A DNA stretch of 36,889 bases. Source: a virus. Under the pieces are notes generated by a model. That model was not told the origin of the DNA and searched no databases. It worked only from the letters and a program-made list of their open reading frames with translations. Positions 30,663-36,889 of this stretch are shown here, one piece after another. The position numbers and the translations under genes are program-made. How positions within the stretch are numbered: position 1 is the first letter of the stretch; the number at the start of each line of letters is the position of its first letter. The stretch is taken from positions 1-36,889 of IMG/VR virus record IMGVR_UViG_3300022074_000147; one strand, given 5' to 3'.

Positions 30663-31463
30663 ATGAGTACCCTTAAAGTAACATCAATTAGAGACCTCTC
30701 AGGTTCTGGTGGACTGAACCTTAGTTCTGGTTCTATCACAGTGAACGGTACTCTAACTGTTAGTAACATCAATATTAACGGAACGATCGCTGGATCAAGT
30801 TCACAGGTCATTCCGTCAATATCAGGTCAGTCAGGTAAATTCCTGACTACAAACGGATCCACAATGTCATGGGGAACCATACAGACAGGTGGTGGACCAA
30901 AATCAATTTCCGTGTATAATAGTAGTAGCACATGGAACAAACCATCAGGTATTAAACGTATCTGGGTTATGTGTACTGCTGGTGGTGGCGGTGGATCAGG
31001 TTATGGTGAATCAGCGGGTGCTGGTGCTCATACTGAATCTATTGTCAACGTTGAGAACATCAACTCTATCTCAGTGTCCGTTGGTGGACAAGGTGGTGGT
31101 ACTGGTTATTCTGGACGTGGTGGTAACGGAGGAACTTCATCATTTGGTAACTATTGTTCATCAGGTGGTGGTCAAGGTGCTAACAGACGTCAGCAGCATG
31201 AAGGTGCTACTGGTGGATCACCAAACCAAGGTTCAGTTAGAATCTATGGTGGATCTGGTCAGGGTCATAGAAACCCACCAGGGTTAGGTCATGGAGGTAC
31301 CTCATTCTGGGGTGGTTCTGCTCCTACTGCTCACAGACAGCAGCAATGGGCACAAAGACACAGAGATCACGCTGCATATGGTGCTGGTGGTTCATCAGGA
31401 AGAAACTCCGAAAGGGGTGGTGATGGACGTCAGGGCATTATTGTAGTTTACGAATTCGATTAA
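30663..31463 (+). CDS. Glycine-rich adhesin, tandem paralogue B
   Basis: A 266-residue paralogue of the preceding gene. The N-terminal stalk (IRDLSGSGGLNLSSGSITVN; VSNININGTIAGSSSQVIPS) matches paralogue A only moderately, whereas from STWNKPSGIKRIW onward the Gly-rich tip is almost the same, including GSAPTAHRQQQWAQRH and the end GGDGRQGIIVVYEFD. Differences in the tip are few (for example GTSFWGG for GHSFWGG, HRDHAAY for HREHAAY). A likely receptor-binding tip; two near-copies may broaden or vary host range. It has its own late box and ribosome binding site. Confidence 0.7.
   Translation: MSTLKVTSIRDLSGSGGLNLSSGSITVNGTLTVSNININGTIAGSSSQVIPSISGQSGKFLTTNGSTMSWGTIQTGGGPKSISVYNSSSTWNKPSGIKRIWVMCTAGGGGGSGYGESAGAGAHTESIVNVENINSISVSVGGQGGGTGYSGRGGNGGTSSFGNYCSSGGGQGANRRQQHEGATGGSPNQGSVRIYGGSGQGHRNPPGLGHGGTSFWGGSAPTAHRQQQWAQRHRDHAAYGAGGSSGRNSERGGDGRQGIIVVYEFD
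31203..31252 (+). repeat. 50-bp direct repeat, copy 2 (shared with 30371-30420)
   Basis: Identical to 30371-30420. A second identical tract of about 25 bases, coding for NPPGLGHG, lies downstream in both genes. Confidence 0.85.
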
Positions 31464-31467
31464 AACA

Positions 31468-31998
31468 ATGGGAAAAAGAGCATTAGTCCGTGCAGACGGA
31501 TTTATCACAGACATCGTTGAAGCAGGAAGCGAATTCGATGTTTACACAGGACCTGGGTCTACCTTAAAATGGATGGACATACCAGACGAAGCATCAAACT
31601 TATGGAAAATGGAATTAGGAGAATGGATTCCTGATTTTGAATACCATGACCCAGAATTAATTCGCCAAGTAAGTTATGGCGAACCAGGGTTGCAACTTTC
31701 TATGATCTATAATGATATCAAGAATGGTACATTAGATCAGACAGGAGAGTTCTATAAGCATATCTTAAATGTTAAAGAGACATGCCCTAAGGTACAATAT
31801 CAAGATGTAGAAGTCTTAGATGAGATGAGTGGTGAAACTCATATTGAGTCACAGAAAGTGTTACCAGATGAACCATTCCCTCATGATGAAACCATGCCTT
31901 GTTGGTTATCACCAGAGGAATTAGATGATGACACTCAGAAAGAGTTCAGCATAGGAAAATACGCACCAGAAGCAGCAAACCCAGAACCTGACGTTTAA
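31468..31998 (+). CDS. Fibre-module protein, tail-fibre-assembly/chaperone-like
   Basis: A 176-residue acidic, soluble protein. The middle part, RQVSYGEPGLQLSMIYNDIK followed by GTLDQTGEFYKHILNVKETC, follows the 'Y-P-x-x-x-x-Q-L-x-x-L-x-x-D-I-x-x-G-x-L-d ... f-y-x-x-I-x-x-V-K' pattern seen in small phage proteins next to fibres and in fibre-assembly or tail-chaperone domains. The N-terminus (MGKRALVRADGFITDIVEAG) is beta-rich and the C-terminus is acidic. It comes right after adhesin B with a five-base gap. A role in folding or attaching the adhesins is inferred. Confidence 0.55.
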   Translation: MGKRALVRADGFITDIVEAGSEFDVYTGPGSTLKWMDIPDEASNLWKMELGEWIPDFEYHDPELIRQVSYGEPGLQLSMIYNDIKNGTLDQTGEFYKHILNVKETCPKVQYQDVEVLDEMSGETHIESQKVLPDEPFPHDETMPCWLSPEELDDDTQKEFSIGKYAPEAANPEPDV

Positions 31999-32007
31999 CT
32001 TTATTAA

Positions 32008-33579
32008 ATGATTCGTAATGTACTCATAGTGGGGGGTGGTACCGCTGGTTGGATGACCGCTACCGCCTTATTGAAACTTTGCCCACATATTAAAACCAGT
32101 CTAATAGAGTCGAAAGATCAACCCATCATAGGTGTAGGAGAGTCTACCCTTGGGCAGATCAACGACTTTTTTGCTTTGTTAGATCTTCATGATTCTGACT
32201 GGATGAAGGCGACAGGAAGCACATATAAAACAAACATAAGATTTAATGACTTCTATAAGAAGGGAGAGACATGGGATTATCCTTTCGGTAAGTCAACTAT
32301 CGTACATGATTTACCACATGGGTGGATGTCATGGTTCGCATTAAATATAACCAAACCTGATAAGTGGACAAGAGATACATTCTCTCGTTCTATGAATATC
32401 ATAGGTCATCTAGCACATAACAATAAACTCACAGTAGATAACGATAAGTTTCCATTTGATCATGACACTGCATATCACATGGATGCAGTTAAGTTTAGTC
32501 AATGGTTAAGAGATAATAGATGTCAAGAAGTAAATCATATGTACGGTACTATTACTGGTGCTGTTAAAGATGAGCATGGTAACATTGACATATTATATGC
32601 AGGAAACAGAGAACTAAAATATGACTTGTATATTGACTGCACAGGGTTCAGATCAGTATTGTTAGAAGGTATTATGGATGTGCCATTCAAATCATTCCAT
32701 GTCAATGATGGTGGATGTCTGTTAAATGATACAGCAGTCACATGTCATATGCCACACCAACATCAACAGGTGGAGGTCACTAACACAACTAACTGCACAG
32801 CAGTCACGAATGGATGGGTCTGGGATGTACCACTATGGGAAAGATCAGGGTGTGGTTATGTTCACTCAAAAGATTTCGAGCAAGCACCCGAGTTGGAGTT
32901 ATATAATTATTTGGTAGGTACCAGAGGTAAGAAGAGGGCAGAGGAAGCAACGTTTAGGACAGTACCATTTAAGAATGGTAAGCATGAGAAGGCATGGGAA
33001 AAGAATGTAGTTGCAGTTGGTCTATCTAATTGTTTTGTTGAACCACTAGAAGCAACAGGTCTATTGACAACTCATGAACAAATCATTAGAATATGTAACA
33101 CATTGTCAGGTAGAGACGGTTTTGTTCCCAAAGTTGAGAAAGATATGCTAAACTTAGTGAATGATCTTGAAATAGAGGGATTCAAGAACTTCATTGCTGC
33201 TCATTATGCCTTTTCTGCTCGTGAGTCACCCTATTGGCAAACCGTAGCAAATGATGTAGAATATGATTTTACCACTGCATCATTAGATAATCTATTCGTC
33301 AAATATGCTTCCGAGAAACACGTTGCTTACGAGTGGTCGGGGGATCAAAACTATAATGACGGACTTAGATACATAGGAGCAGGGATGGGTTTTAACCCGC
33401 TAAATAAACATACATTGAAACTAACCCGCTTACAGAATAACATTACACCAGAAGCAGATCTAATTGAACTGAACAAGGCAGAACTGTTATTTGAGGGTTG
33501 GAACAAAGCAATGACCATATGGTGTGATGACCTACCTACATCATACGAATTTCAAAAGCAAACAATTTACAAAGACTGA
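32008..33579 (+). CDS. Flavin-dependent tryptophan halogenase-like protein
   Basis: A 523-residue protein of the flavin-dependent halogenase family (PrnA 538 aa). FAD-binding motif GGGTAG at residues 9-14 (NVLIVGGGTAGWMTA), then GVGESTLGQINDFFALL, the family catalytic lysine Lys74 in STYKTNIRF (PrnA Lys79), the FRSVLLEG segment, and the diagnostic W-x-W-x-I-P motif as W270-V-W-D-V-P275 in WVWDVPLWERSGCGYVHS. FVEPLEATGL marks the substrate side. The family uses FADH2, O2 and chloride or bromide to make HOX that halogenates an indole; the phage substrate is unknown and need not be free tryptophan. Similar genes occur in cyanomyoviruses near fibres. A flavin reductase would come from the host. 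Confidence 0.9.
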   Translation: MIRNVLIVGGGTAGWMTATALLKLCPHIKTSLIESKDQPIIGVGESTLGQINDFFALLDLHDSDWMKATGSTYKTNIRFNDFYKKGETWDYPFGKSTIVHDLPHGWMSWFALNITKPDKWTRDTFSRSMNIIGHLAHNNKLTVDNDKFPFDHDTAYHMDAVKFSQWLRDNRCQEVNHMYGTITGAVKDEHGNIDILYAGNRELKYDLYIDCTGFRSVLLEGIMDVPFKSFHVNDGGCLLNDTAVTCHMPHQHQQVEVTNTTNCTAVTNGWVWDVPLWERSGCGYVHSKDFEQAPELELYNYLVGTRGKKRAEEATFRTVPFKNGKHEKAWEKNVVAVGLSNCFVEPLEATGLLTTHEQIIRICNTLSGRDGFVPKVEKDMLNLVNDLEIEGFKNFIAAHYAFSARESPYWQTVANDVEYDFTTASLDNLFVKYASEKHVAYEWSGDQNYNDGLRYIGAGMGFNPLNKHTLKLTRLQNNITPEADLIELNKAELLFEGWNKAMTIWCDDLPTSYEFQKQTIYKD

Positions 33580-33581
33580 TT

Positions 33582-34088
33582 ATGCCTGACGTAGTATTAT
33601 CTGATGACCTTAAAGGTCCAATTCCTGAGATACCTCAGGAACTAAAAGAAGCAGCAGAAGAACAAGCAGCAGAGGATATCAAAGAGGTTGCTTCTGCAAA
33701 AGAAGCAGTCAAATCATTCCAAGATCTTTGGATGAACCTAAGATACCAGCATAGAGAGAAGTACACTGAATATGCTGAACTTCAAGCGTCTCTATCTGCA
33801 ATGTCATTTGATAAAGCAGAGACAAGAGTTAACTTCACAACTATGAACGCACTAAGAGACGAGATAGTTAAGATAGAAGGTGGACTTGAAACACTTAATT
33901 TATATCGTGTGTTAGTATTAGGTGAAGAAGCAGAACCATGGTTAGAAGTTGAACTTAAAGAGAAACGTAAGAAGATCAAAGTTAGAACTGCATCACCATA
34001 CTCTAAGAAAGGTGGAGACTACTCTAAGTATGCTAACTGGGAAGCAGACGCAACAGATACTGACAGCAAACTTAACAAGACTGTTTAA
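33582..34088 (+). CDS. Coiled-coil protein of unknown function
   Basis: A 168-residue acidic, Ala/Glu/Lys-rich protein: IPQELKEAAEEQAAEDIKEV, then a helical middle (YTEYAELQASLSAMSFDKAE) and a basic patch (KEKRKKIKVRT) followed by a flexible tail. Long helices suggest a coiled-coil. It begins three bases after the halogenase stop and is coupled to the oxygenase by TAATG. No family recognised; possibly an adaptor for the enzymes around it. Confidence 0.55.
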   Translation: MPDVVLSDDLKGPIPEIPQELKEAAEEQAAEDIKEVASAKEAVKSFQDLWMNLRYQHREKYTEYAELQASLSAMSFDKAETRVNFTTMNALRDEIVKIEGGLETLNLYRVLVLGEEAEPWLEVELKEKRKKIKVRTASPYSKKGGDYSKYANWEADATDTDSKLNKTV

Positions 34089-34798
34089 TGAATCTAGACT
34101 ATATCTTTCCCACACCTGTTTGGTGGGTTGATCTTGACATTGATCTCGCAGAGATGGGACGTATCTGTGTGGATACTGCTATGAATATGGAAGGTAAAGA
34201 CCGAAGTAATCGGGGGATGTTGAACTATCAGTCCCCTGATTTTTTGGGTGAAAAGATTATTAATGACCCAGAACTAGAAGGTGATGAATTTAAGAAACTA
34301 CTCATCTTAATCAAAGAGAAAGCATGTGAGGCATTTGATAGTTTTGGTTCTATGACTACTACTATTGAGTATGCAAATGTCTGGATGAATATTAATGGTA
34401 AGGGTGGATATAATGAGGTTCATACACACCCAGGTGCTGTAATGTCTGGTGCCTTTTATGTAACAGTACCCCCAGGTCCAGTGGGTAAACTTACATTTCA
34501 TAGGAATGCTATTGAGGGTTATGTAATACATTCTCTTGGTACATCTGAGGATATGAGTACAGCAGAGGTGCCACATACACATTCTACATGGGCATATCCA
34601 CCTGTAAATGGTAGACTTATGTTATTTCCTGCATGGGTAGGACATGGTGTTCGTGAAAATGAAACTGATGAAGAACGTATCAGTATTTCATTTAACTTTA
34701 TTCCTGTAAGAACAAAGAAAGATATGCAAGACATTATTAAGAATAATGAAATATCTATTGATGTTACACCGTACAATCGTAAAAACAATGCTACTTAA
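34088..34798 (+). CDS. Putative 2OG-Fe(II) oxygenase
   Basis: A 236-residue protein resembling the TIGR02466-type putative oxygenases of cyanobacteria and their phages: start DYIFPTPVWWVDLDID, EYANVWMNINGKGGYNEVHT then HPGAVMSGAFYVTVPPGP, PPVNGRLMLFPAWVGHGVRE and ERISISFNF. Likely Fe ligands are among His112/His114 and His186, with Arg197 for the 2-oxoglutarate. The H-x-D motif of classical enzymes is not clear (it reads V-H-T-H), as is usual in this group. Substrate unknown. The gene contains a terminator-like hairpin (34209-34245). It overlaps the previous stop (TAATG) and the next gene by 11 bases. Confidence 0.75.
   Translation: MNLDYIFPTPVWWVDLDIDLAEMGRICVDTAMNMEGKDRSNRGMLNYQSPDFLGEKIINDPELEGDEFKKLLILIKEKACEAFDSFGSMTTTIEYANVWMNINGKGGYNEVHTHPGAVMSGAFYVTVPPGPVGKLTFHRNAIEGYVIHSLGTSEDMSTAEVPHTHSTWAYPPVNGRLMLFPAWVGHGVRENETDEERISISFNFIPVRTKKDMQDIIKNNEISIDVTPYNRKNNAT
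34209..34245 (+). terminator. Terminator-like hairpin inside the oxygenase gene
   Basis: ATCGGGGGA (34209-34217) pairs with TCCCCTGAT (34232-34240), nine base pairs with one G-T, a 14-base loop (34218-34231), followed by a run of six T (34240-34245). It has the look of a Rho-independent terminator yet sits about 120 bases inside an open reading frame, so it may be an attenuator or partial stop within the operon, or chance. Confidence 0.4.
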
Positions 34799-35453
34799 TG
34801 TATTCCCAACCAAAGTTAAATGTGGGGTGATAGAACCCTCTCAGAGCGACCTAGAAGCGTCTCTGAGAGTCCTAAATGAATACTGGGAGCATTCCAGTAG
34901 AGCAGACTATGGATTGGAGACTGGATGGTCTACTGGTTCACAGAGAGGTGGTAAAGAATTGTTTGACCATACTGAATTAGACTGGTTGACACACCCTATA
35001 ATGGAAGCAGCAGCAGACTATTGGAGATATGATTTAAACTATCGTAGAGACTACCACATATACATGGATAGTATGTGGGCGAACAAGCATTTGGAAGGTG
35101 ACACCACAGGTCCTCACTGTCATATGTCAGGTGGACGTAGCAAATCACATGTATCAATAGTATATTATTTAAAGAAGACAGAACACGCAGGCAATTTAGA
35201 ATTTAAGAATCCATTAGAACAAATAGTAAGAATGTGTCCACTCAATGAGGACTATGATGACTGGGCAAGAGATTCCGCACACCATCAGGGTATATCATAT
35301 GACTGGCAAGAGGTTGATGCTAAATCATATGATTATGTAATATTTCCATCATGGTTAAAACATAGAACACAACCCAGTAAAGGAGATAGGATTGCTATTA
35401 GTATAAACGTAGCAGGATGCACTATTGACCCAGCAGAGGGAGACTTTGATTGA
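34788..35453 (+). CDS. Putative 2OG-Fe(II) oxygenase, second of a pair
   Basis: A 221-residue protein starting at ATG 34788 (MLLNVFPTKVKCGVIEPSQS), inside the end of the previous gene. It contains DTTGPHCHMSGGRSKSHVS then IVYYLKKTEHAGNLEFKNP and DYVIFPSWLKHRTQPSKGDR with AISINVAG, the order expected of a cupin-fold oxygenase: near-iron His110/His112, distal His192 and Arg201. A 2OG oxygenase is inferred from this layout and from its neighbours; again H-x-H replaces H-x-D. Substrate unknown. A strong inverted repeat lies early in the gene (34838-34869). Overlaps the next gene by 8-29 bases depending on the start. Confidence 0.7.
   Translation: MLLNVFPTKVKCGVIEPSQSDLEASLRVLNEYWEHSSRADYGLETGWSTGSQRGGKELFDHTELDWLTHPIMEAAADYWRYDLNYRRDYHIYMDSMWANKHLEGDTTGPHCHMSGGRSKSHVSIVYYLKKTEHAGNLEFKNPLEQIVRMCPLNEDYDDWARDSAHHQGISYDWQEVDAKSYDYVIFPSWLKHRTQPSKGDRIAISINVAGCTIDPAEGDFD
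34838..34869 (+). repeat. Perfect inverted repeat (hairpin) in the early coding region
   Basis: CTCTCAGAG (34838-34846) and CTCTGAGAG (34861-34869) are exact reverse complements; CG (34847-34848) with CG (34858-34859) extends the stem across a one-base bulge. It is about 50 bases after the start codon, has no T-run, and could affect ribosome transit or RNA stability. Confidence 0.6.
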
Positions 35454-36144
35454 TCTACCATTCCTAGACCCTAAACTATTCTATGCGGATGATAGTCCGA
35501 GGGTATGGAGGAAGGCAGTACCTAAATTTGTAACATGGGAAGATGCCGAAAATGCCCTAAATGCTCCTTGGAATCACGTTATCACAGTAATAGATGACGA
35601 CCACAGTCGTATGAGACTAGATGAGGTAGAAGAACCATGGTTTTATAAACAGATACCACGCAAGCAGGAACTATTTGAACTGGCAAACGAAGGATATACT
35701 ATAAACATATGTCAGTATGGTCATGGCAACAGATATATTGAGGAGTTAATGGAGGGTTTGGAGTCTACATTCGATGGATGTGCAGACTGTCATATCTTTA
35801 TCACTACTGGTAATGACAACAGTCATCCATCATTTAAACCACACTTCGACAAACCTTGTAACTTCATAATGCAGATGGAAGGTAAGACACGTTGGCAAGT
35901 ATATAATGAAAGATGTAGTGCATTAGTAGAGGGTAGCGACCCACCATATACACCGAGTGAAGATGAGTTAACAATCGCAATAGATACTGTACTAGAAGAG
36001 GGAGATGTGCTATACTTTGGTAGTAGAGCATACCATAATACTAGACACACAGAGGGTAGTAGACTCTCAATTAGTATTCCTATCTGGTTCCCTAAAAGAT
36101 GCGAATGTTCTGATAGGACACATTATAAATTGATTCATGAATAG
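35425..36144 (+). CDS. RoxA/JmjC-like 2OG-Fe(II) hydroxylase, tandem copy A
   Basis: A 239-residue cupin-like protein: LPFLDPKLFYADDSPRVWRK start, IFITTGNDNSHPSFKPHFDK, CNFIMQMEGKTRWQVYNERC and EEGDVLYFGSRAYHNTRHTE then SRLSISIPI. This matches bacterial ribosomal oxygenases (YcfD/RoxA) and JmjC-fold hydroxylases, in which H-x-D (His140, Asp142 here) and a distal His (His204) bind iron and Arg213 binds the co-substrate; the C-terminal dimerisation helices of YcfD are missing (YcfD ~370 aa). The start at ATG 35425 overlaps the previous gene by 29 bases; TTG 35446, preceded by GAGGGAG, is a good alternative. It is followed at once by a paralogue. Confidence 0.8.
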   Translation: MTQQRETLIDLPFLDPKLFYADDSPRVWRKAVPKFVTWEDAENALNAPWNHVITVIDDDHSRMRLDEVEEPWFYKQIPRKQELFELANEGYTINICQYGHGNRYIEELMEGLESTFDGCADCHIFITTGNDNSHPSFKPHFDKPCNFIMQMEGKTRWQVYNERCSALVEGSDPPYTPSEDELTIAIDTVLEEGDVLYFGSRAYHNTRHTEGSRLSISIPIWFPKRCECSDRTHYKLIHE

Positions 36145-36838
36145 ACTTATTCTACCATTTTTAAATCCTAAACTATTTGTGTGTGGTGATAAACCACAGG
36201 TATGGAGGAAGGCATTACATGACCCTATGCAATATGTTTCATGGGAGACAGTACAACATTGCTTCAACAACCCATGGTATTATAGAACCCAGTTACTTAA
36301 TAGGGAAGGACGTAGATTACATTTACCAGAGAAGTTTGAAGTATGGTATGAGAAAGGAGTACCACATAAAGCAGAAATGTTTGCAGCAATAAATGAAGGA
36401 CACACATTTATTATTGAACAGTATGGACATTACAATGAAGCAGTTGATAATCTATTAGAGAACTTTGAATCAACATTTGACTGTAATTGTGACGCACATA
36501 TATTTGGGGCAGCAAAACCTGATAGCACATCATTTGGTTCACACTGGGATATACCACCGAACTTTATATGTCAGATAGATGGAGAGACACATTGGAATGT
36601 ATTTGAAGAGCGTTGTTCTGGTTTAATAGAAATGACTGATGAACCTTATCTACCAGATAAGAACAACCACGAATTGACTGTCGCATTAGATATAATATTA
36701 AAGGCGGGGGACGTCATGTACATACCCGCTAGAACTTATCACAAACCACTACCAAGTGGAAGGAGATTATCAATGAGCATACCTTGTATGTACCCAGTAG
36801 ATGTAGAGAGCGACAGGAAGCAATATGTTATTCAATAA
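36137..36838 (+). CDS. RoxA/JmjC-like 2OG-Fe(II) hydroxylase, tandem copy B
   Basis: A 233-residue paralogue of copy A: LPFLNPKLFVCGDKPQVWRK, HIFGAAKPDSTSFGSHWDIP, FICQIDGETHWNVFEERCSG and LKAGDVMYIPARTYHKPLPS then RRLSMSIPC. Iron ligands His136, Asp138 and His202 and Arg210 are conserved, so both copies look active. The start overlaps copy A by 8 bases. Substrate unknown; ribosomal or phage proteins are candidates from family knowledge. Confidence 0.8.
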   Translation: MNRLILPFLNPKLFVCGDKPQVWRKALHDPMQYVSWETVQHCFNNPWYYRTQLLNREGRRLHLPEKFEVWYEKGVPHKAEMFAAINEGHTFIIEQYGHYNEAVDNLLENFESTFDCNCDAHIFGAAKPDSTSFGSHWDIPPNFICQIDGETHWNVFEERCSGLIEMTDEPYLPDKNNHELTVALDIILKAGDVMYIPARTYHKPLPSGRRLSMSIPCMYPVDVESDRKQYVIQ

Positions 36839-36889
36839 TTGTTATCCATTGCCTGATCCAATGGTAGATCAGATTGAACAAGTAGTAAC
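36825..36889 (+). CDS. Start of a further gene, truncated by the window edge
   Basis: ATG 36825 overlaps the end of copy B and gives MLFNNCYPLPDPMVDQIEQV, open to the last base. Continued tight packing supports it as the next member of the oxygenase cluster, but only 21 residues are visible and no family can be named. Confidence 0.45.
   Translation, partial: MLFNNCYPLPDPMVDQIEQVV

Noticed and set aside
36846-36864. CCATTG/CAATGG hairpin at the right edge
   Set aside because: Lies within the next gene's first codons, weak six-pair stem, no T-run visible.

Overview
The window is a contiguous piece of a T4-like myovirus genome that infects a marine picocyanobacterium (a cyanomyovirus). The T4 assignment rests on gp32 (truncated at the left edge), gp53, gp48, gp4, gp26, gp51-, gp27- and gp5-like proteins, and on repeated TATAAATA-type late promoter boxes. 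The cyanobacterial host is inferred from phage copies of CP12 (Calvin-cycle inhibitor) and CpeT (phycobiliprotein lyase). Genes are tightly packed, no stretch over 300 bases lacks a gene, and many neighbours share a 1-base TAATG stop/start overlap. No tRNA, rRNA, CRISPR array or insertion sequence was seen.

Layout. 1-2000: end of gp32, a small secreted His-tailed protein, three small unknown proteins and a membrane protein. 1966-4055, minus strand: baseplate genes 53 and 48, which start back-to-back with gene 4 on a shared CATG. 4054-12475: gp4, a conserved unknown, a gp54/gp19-like tube protein, gp26 and gp51, two tandem tape-measure-like proteins (the second with a transglycosylase-like domain) and a gp27-like hub. 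12516-13809: CP12, a 2-oxoglutarate oxygenase and CpeT, inserted between hub genes. 13793-16381: gp5, without a recognisable lysozyme domain. 16381-17495: five small genes, one Phd/YefM antitoxin-like. 17492-20239: a full-length glycine decarboxylase P-protein (GcvP). 20267-31998: tail-fibre and adhesin module with three glycine-rich adhesins. 32008-36889: a flavin-dependent halogenase, a coiled-coil unknown, two 2OG-Fe(II) oxygenase-like proteins, two RoxA/JmjC-like hydroxylases and the start of a further gene.

How it works together. The tail is built from the hub and baseplate proteins around the tape-measure pair and ends in the fibre/adhesin module. The metabolic genes plausibly steer the host: CP12 restrains carbon fixation, CpeT supports pigment maturation, and GcvP could feed one-carbon units to nucleotide synthesis using host H-, T- and L-proteins. 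The most striking new signal is a complete-looking programmed -1 frameshift site at the gp26/gp51 junction (slippery TTTTTTC, 5-nt spacer, 11-bp stem). It would make a gp26-gp51 fusion just upstream of the tape-measure genes, like the lambda gpG/gpGT chaperones.
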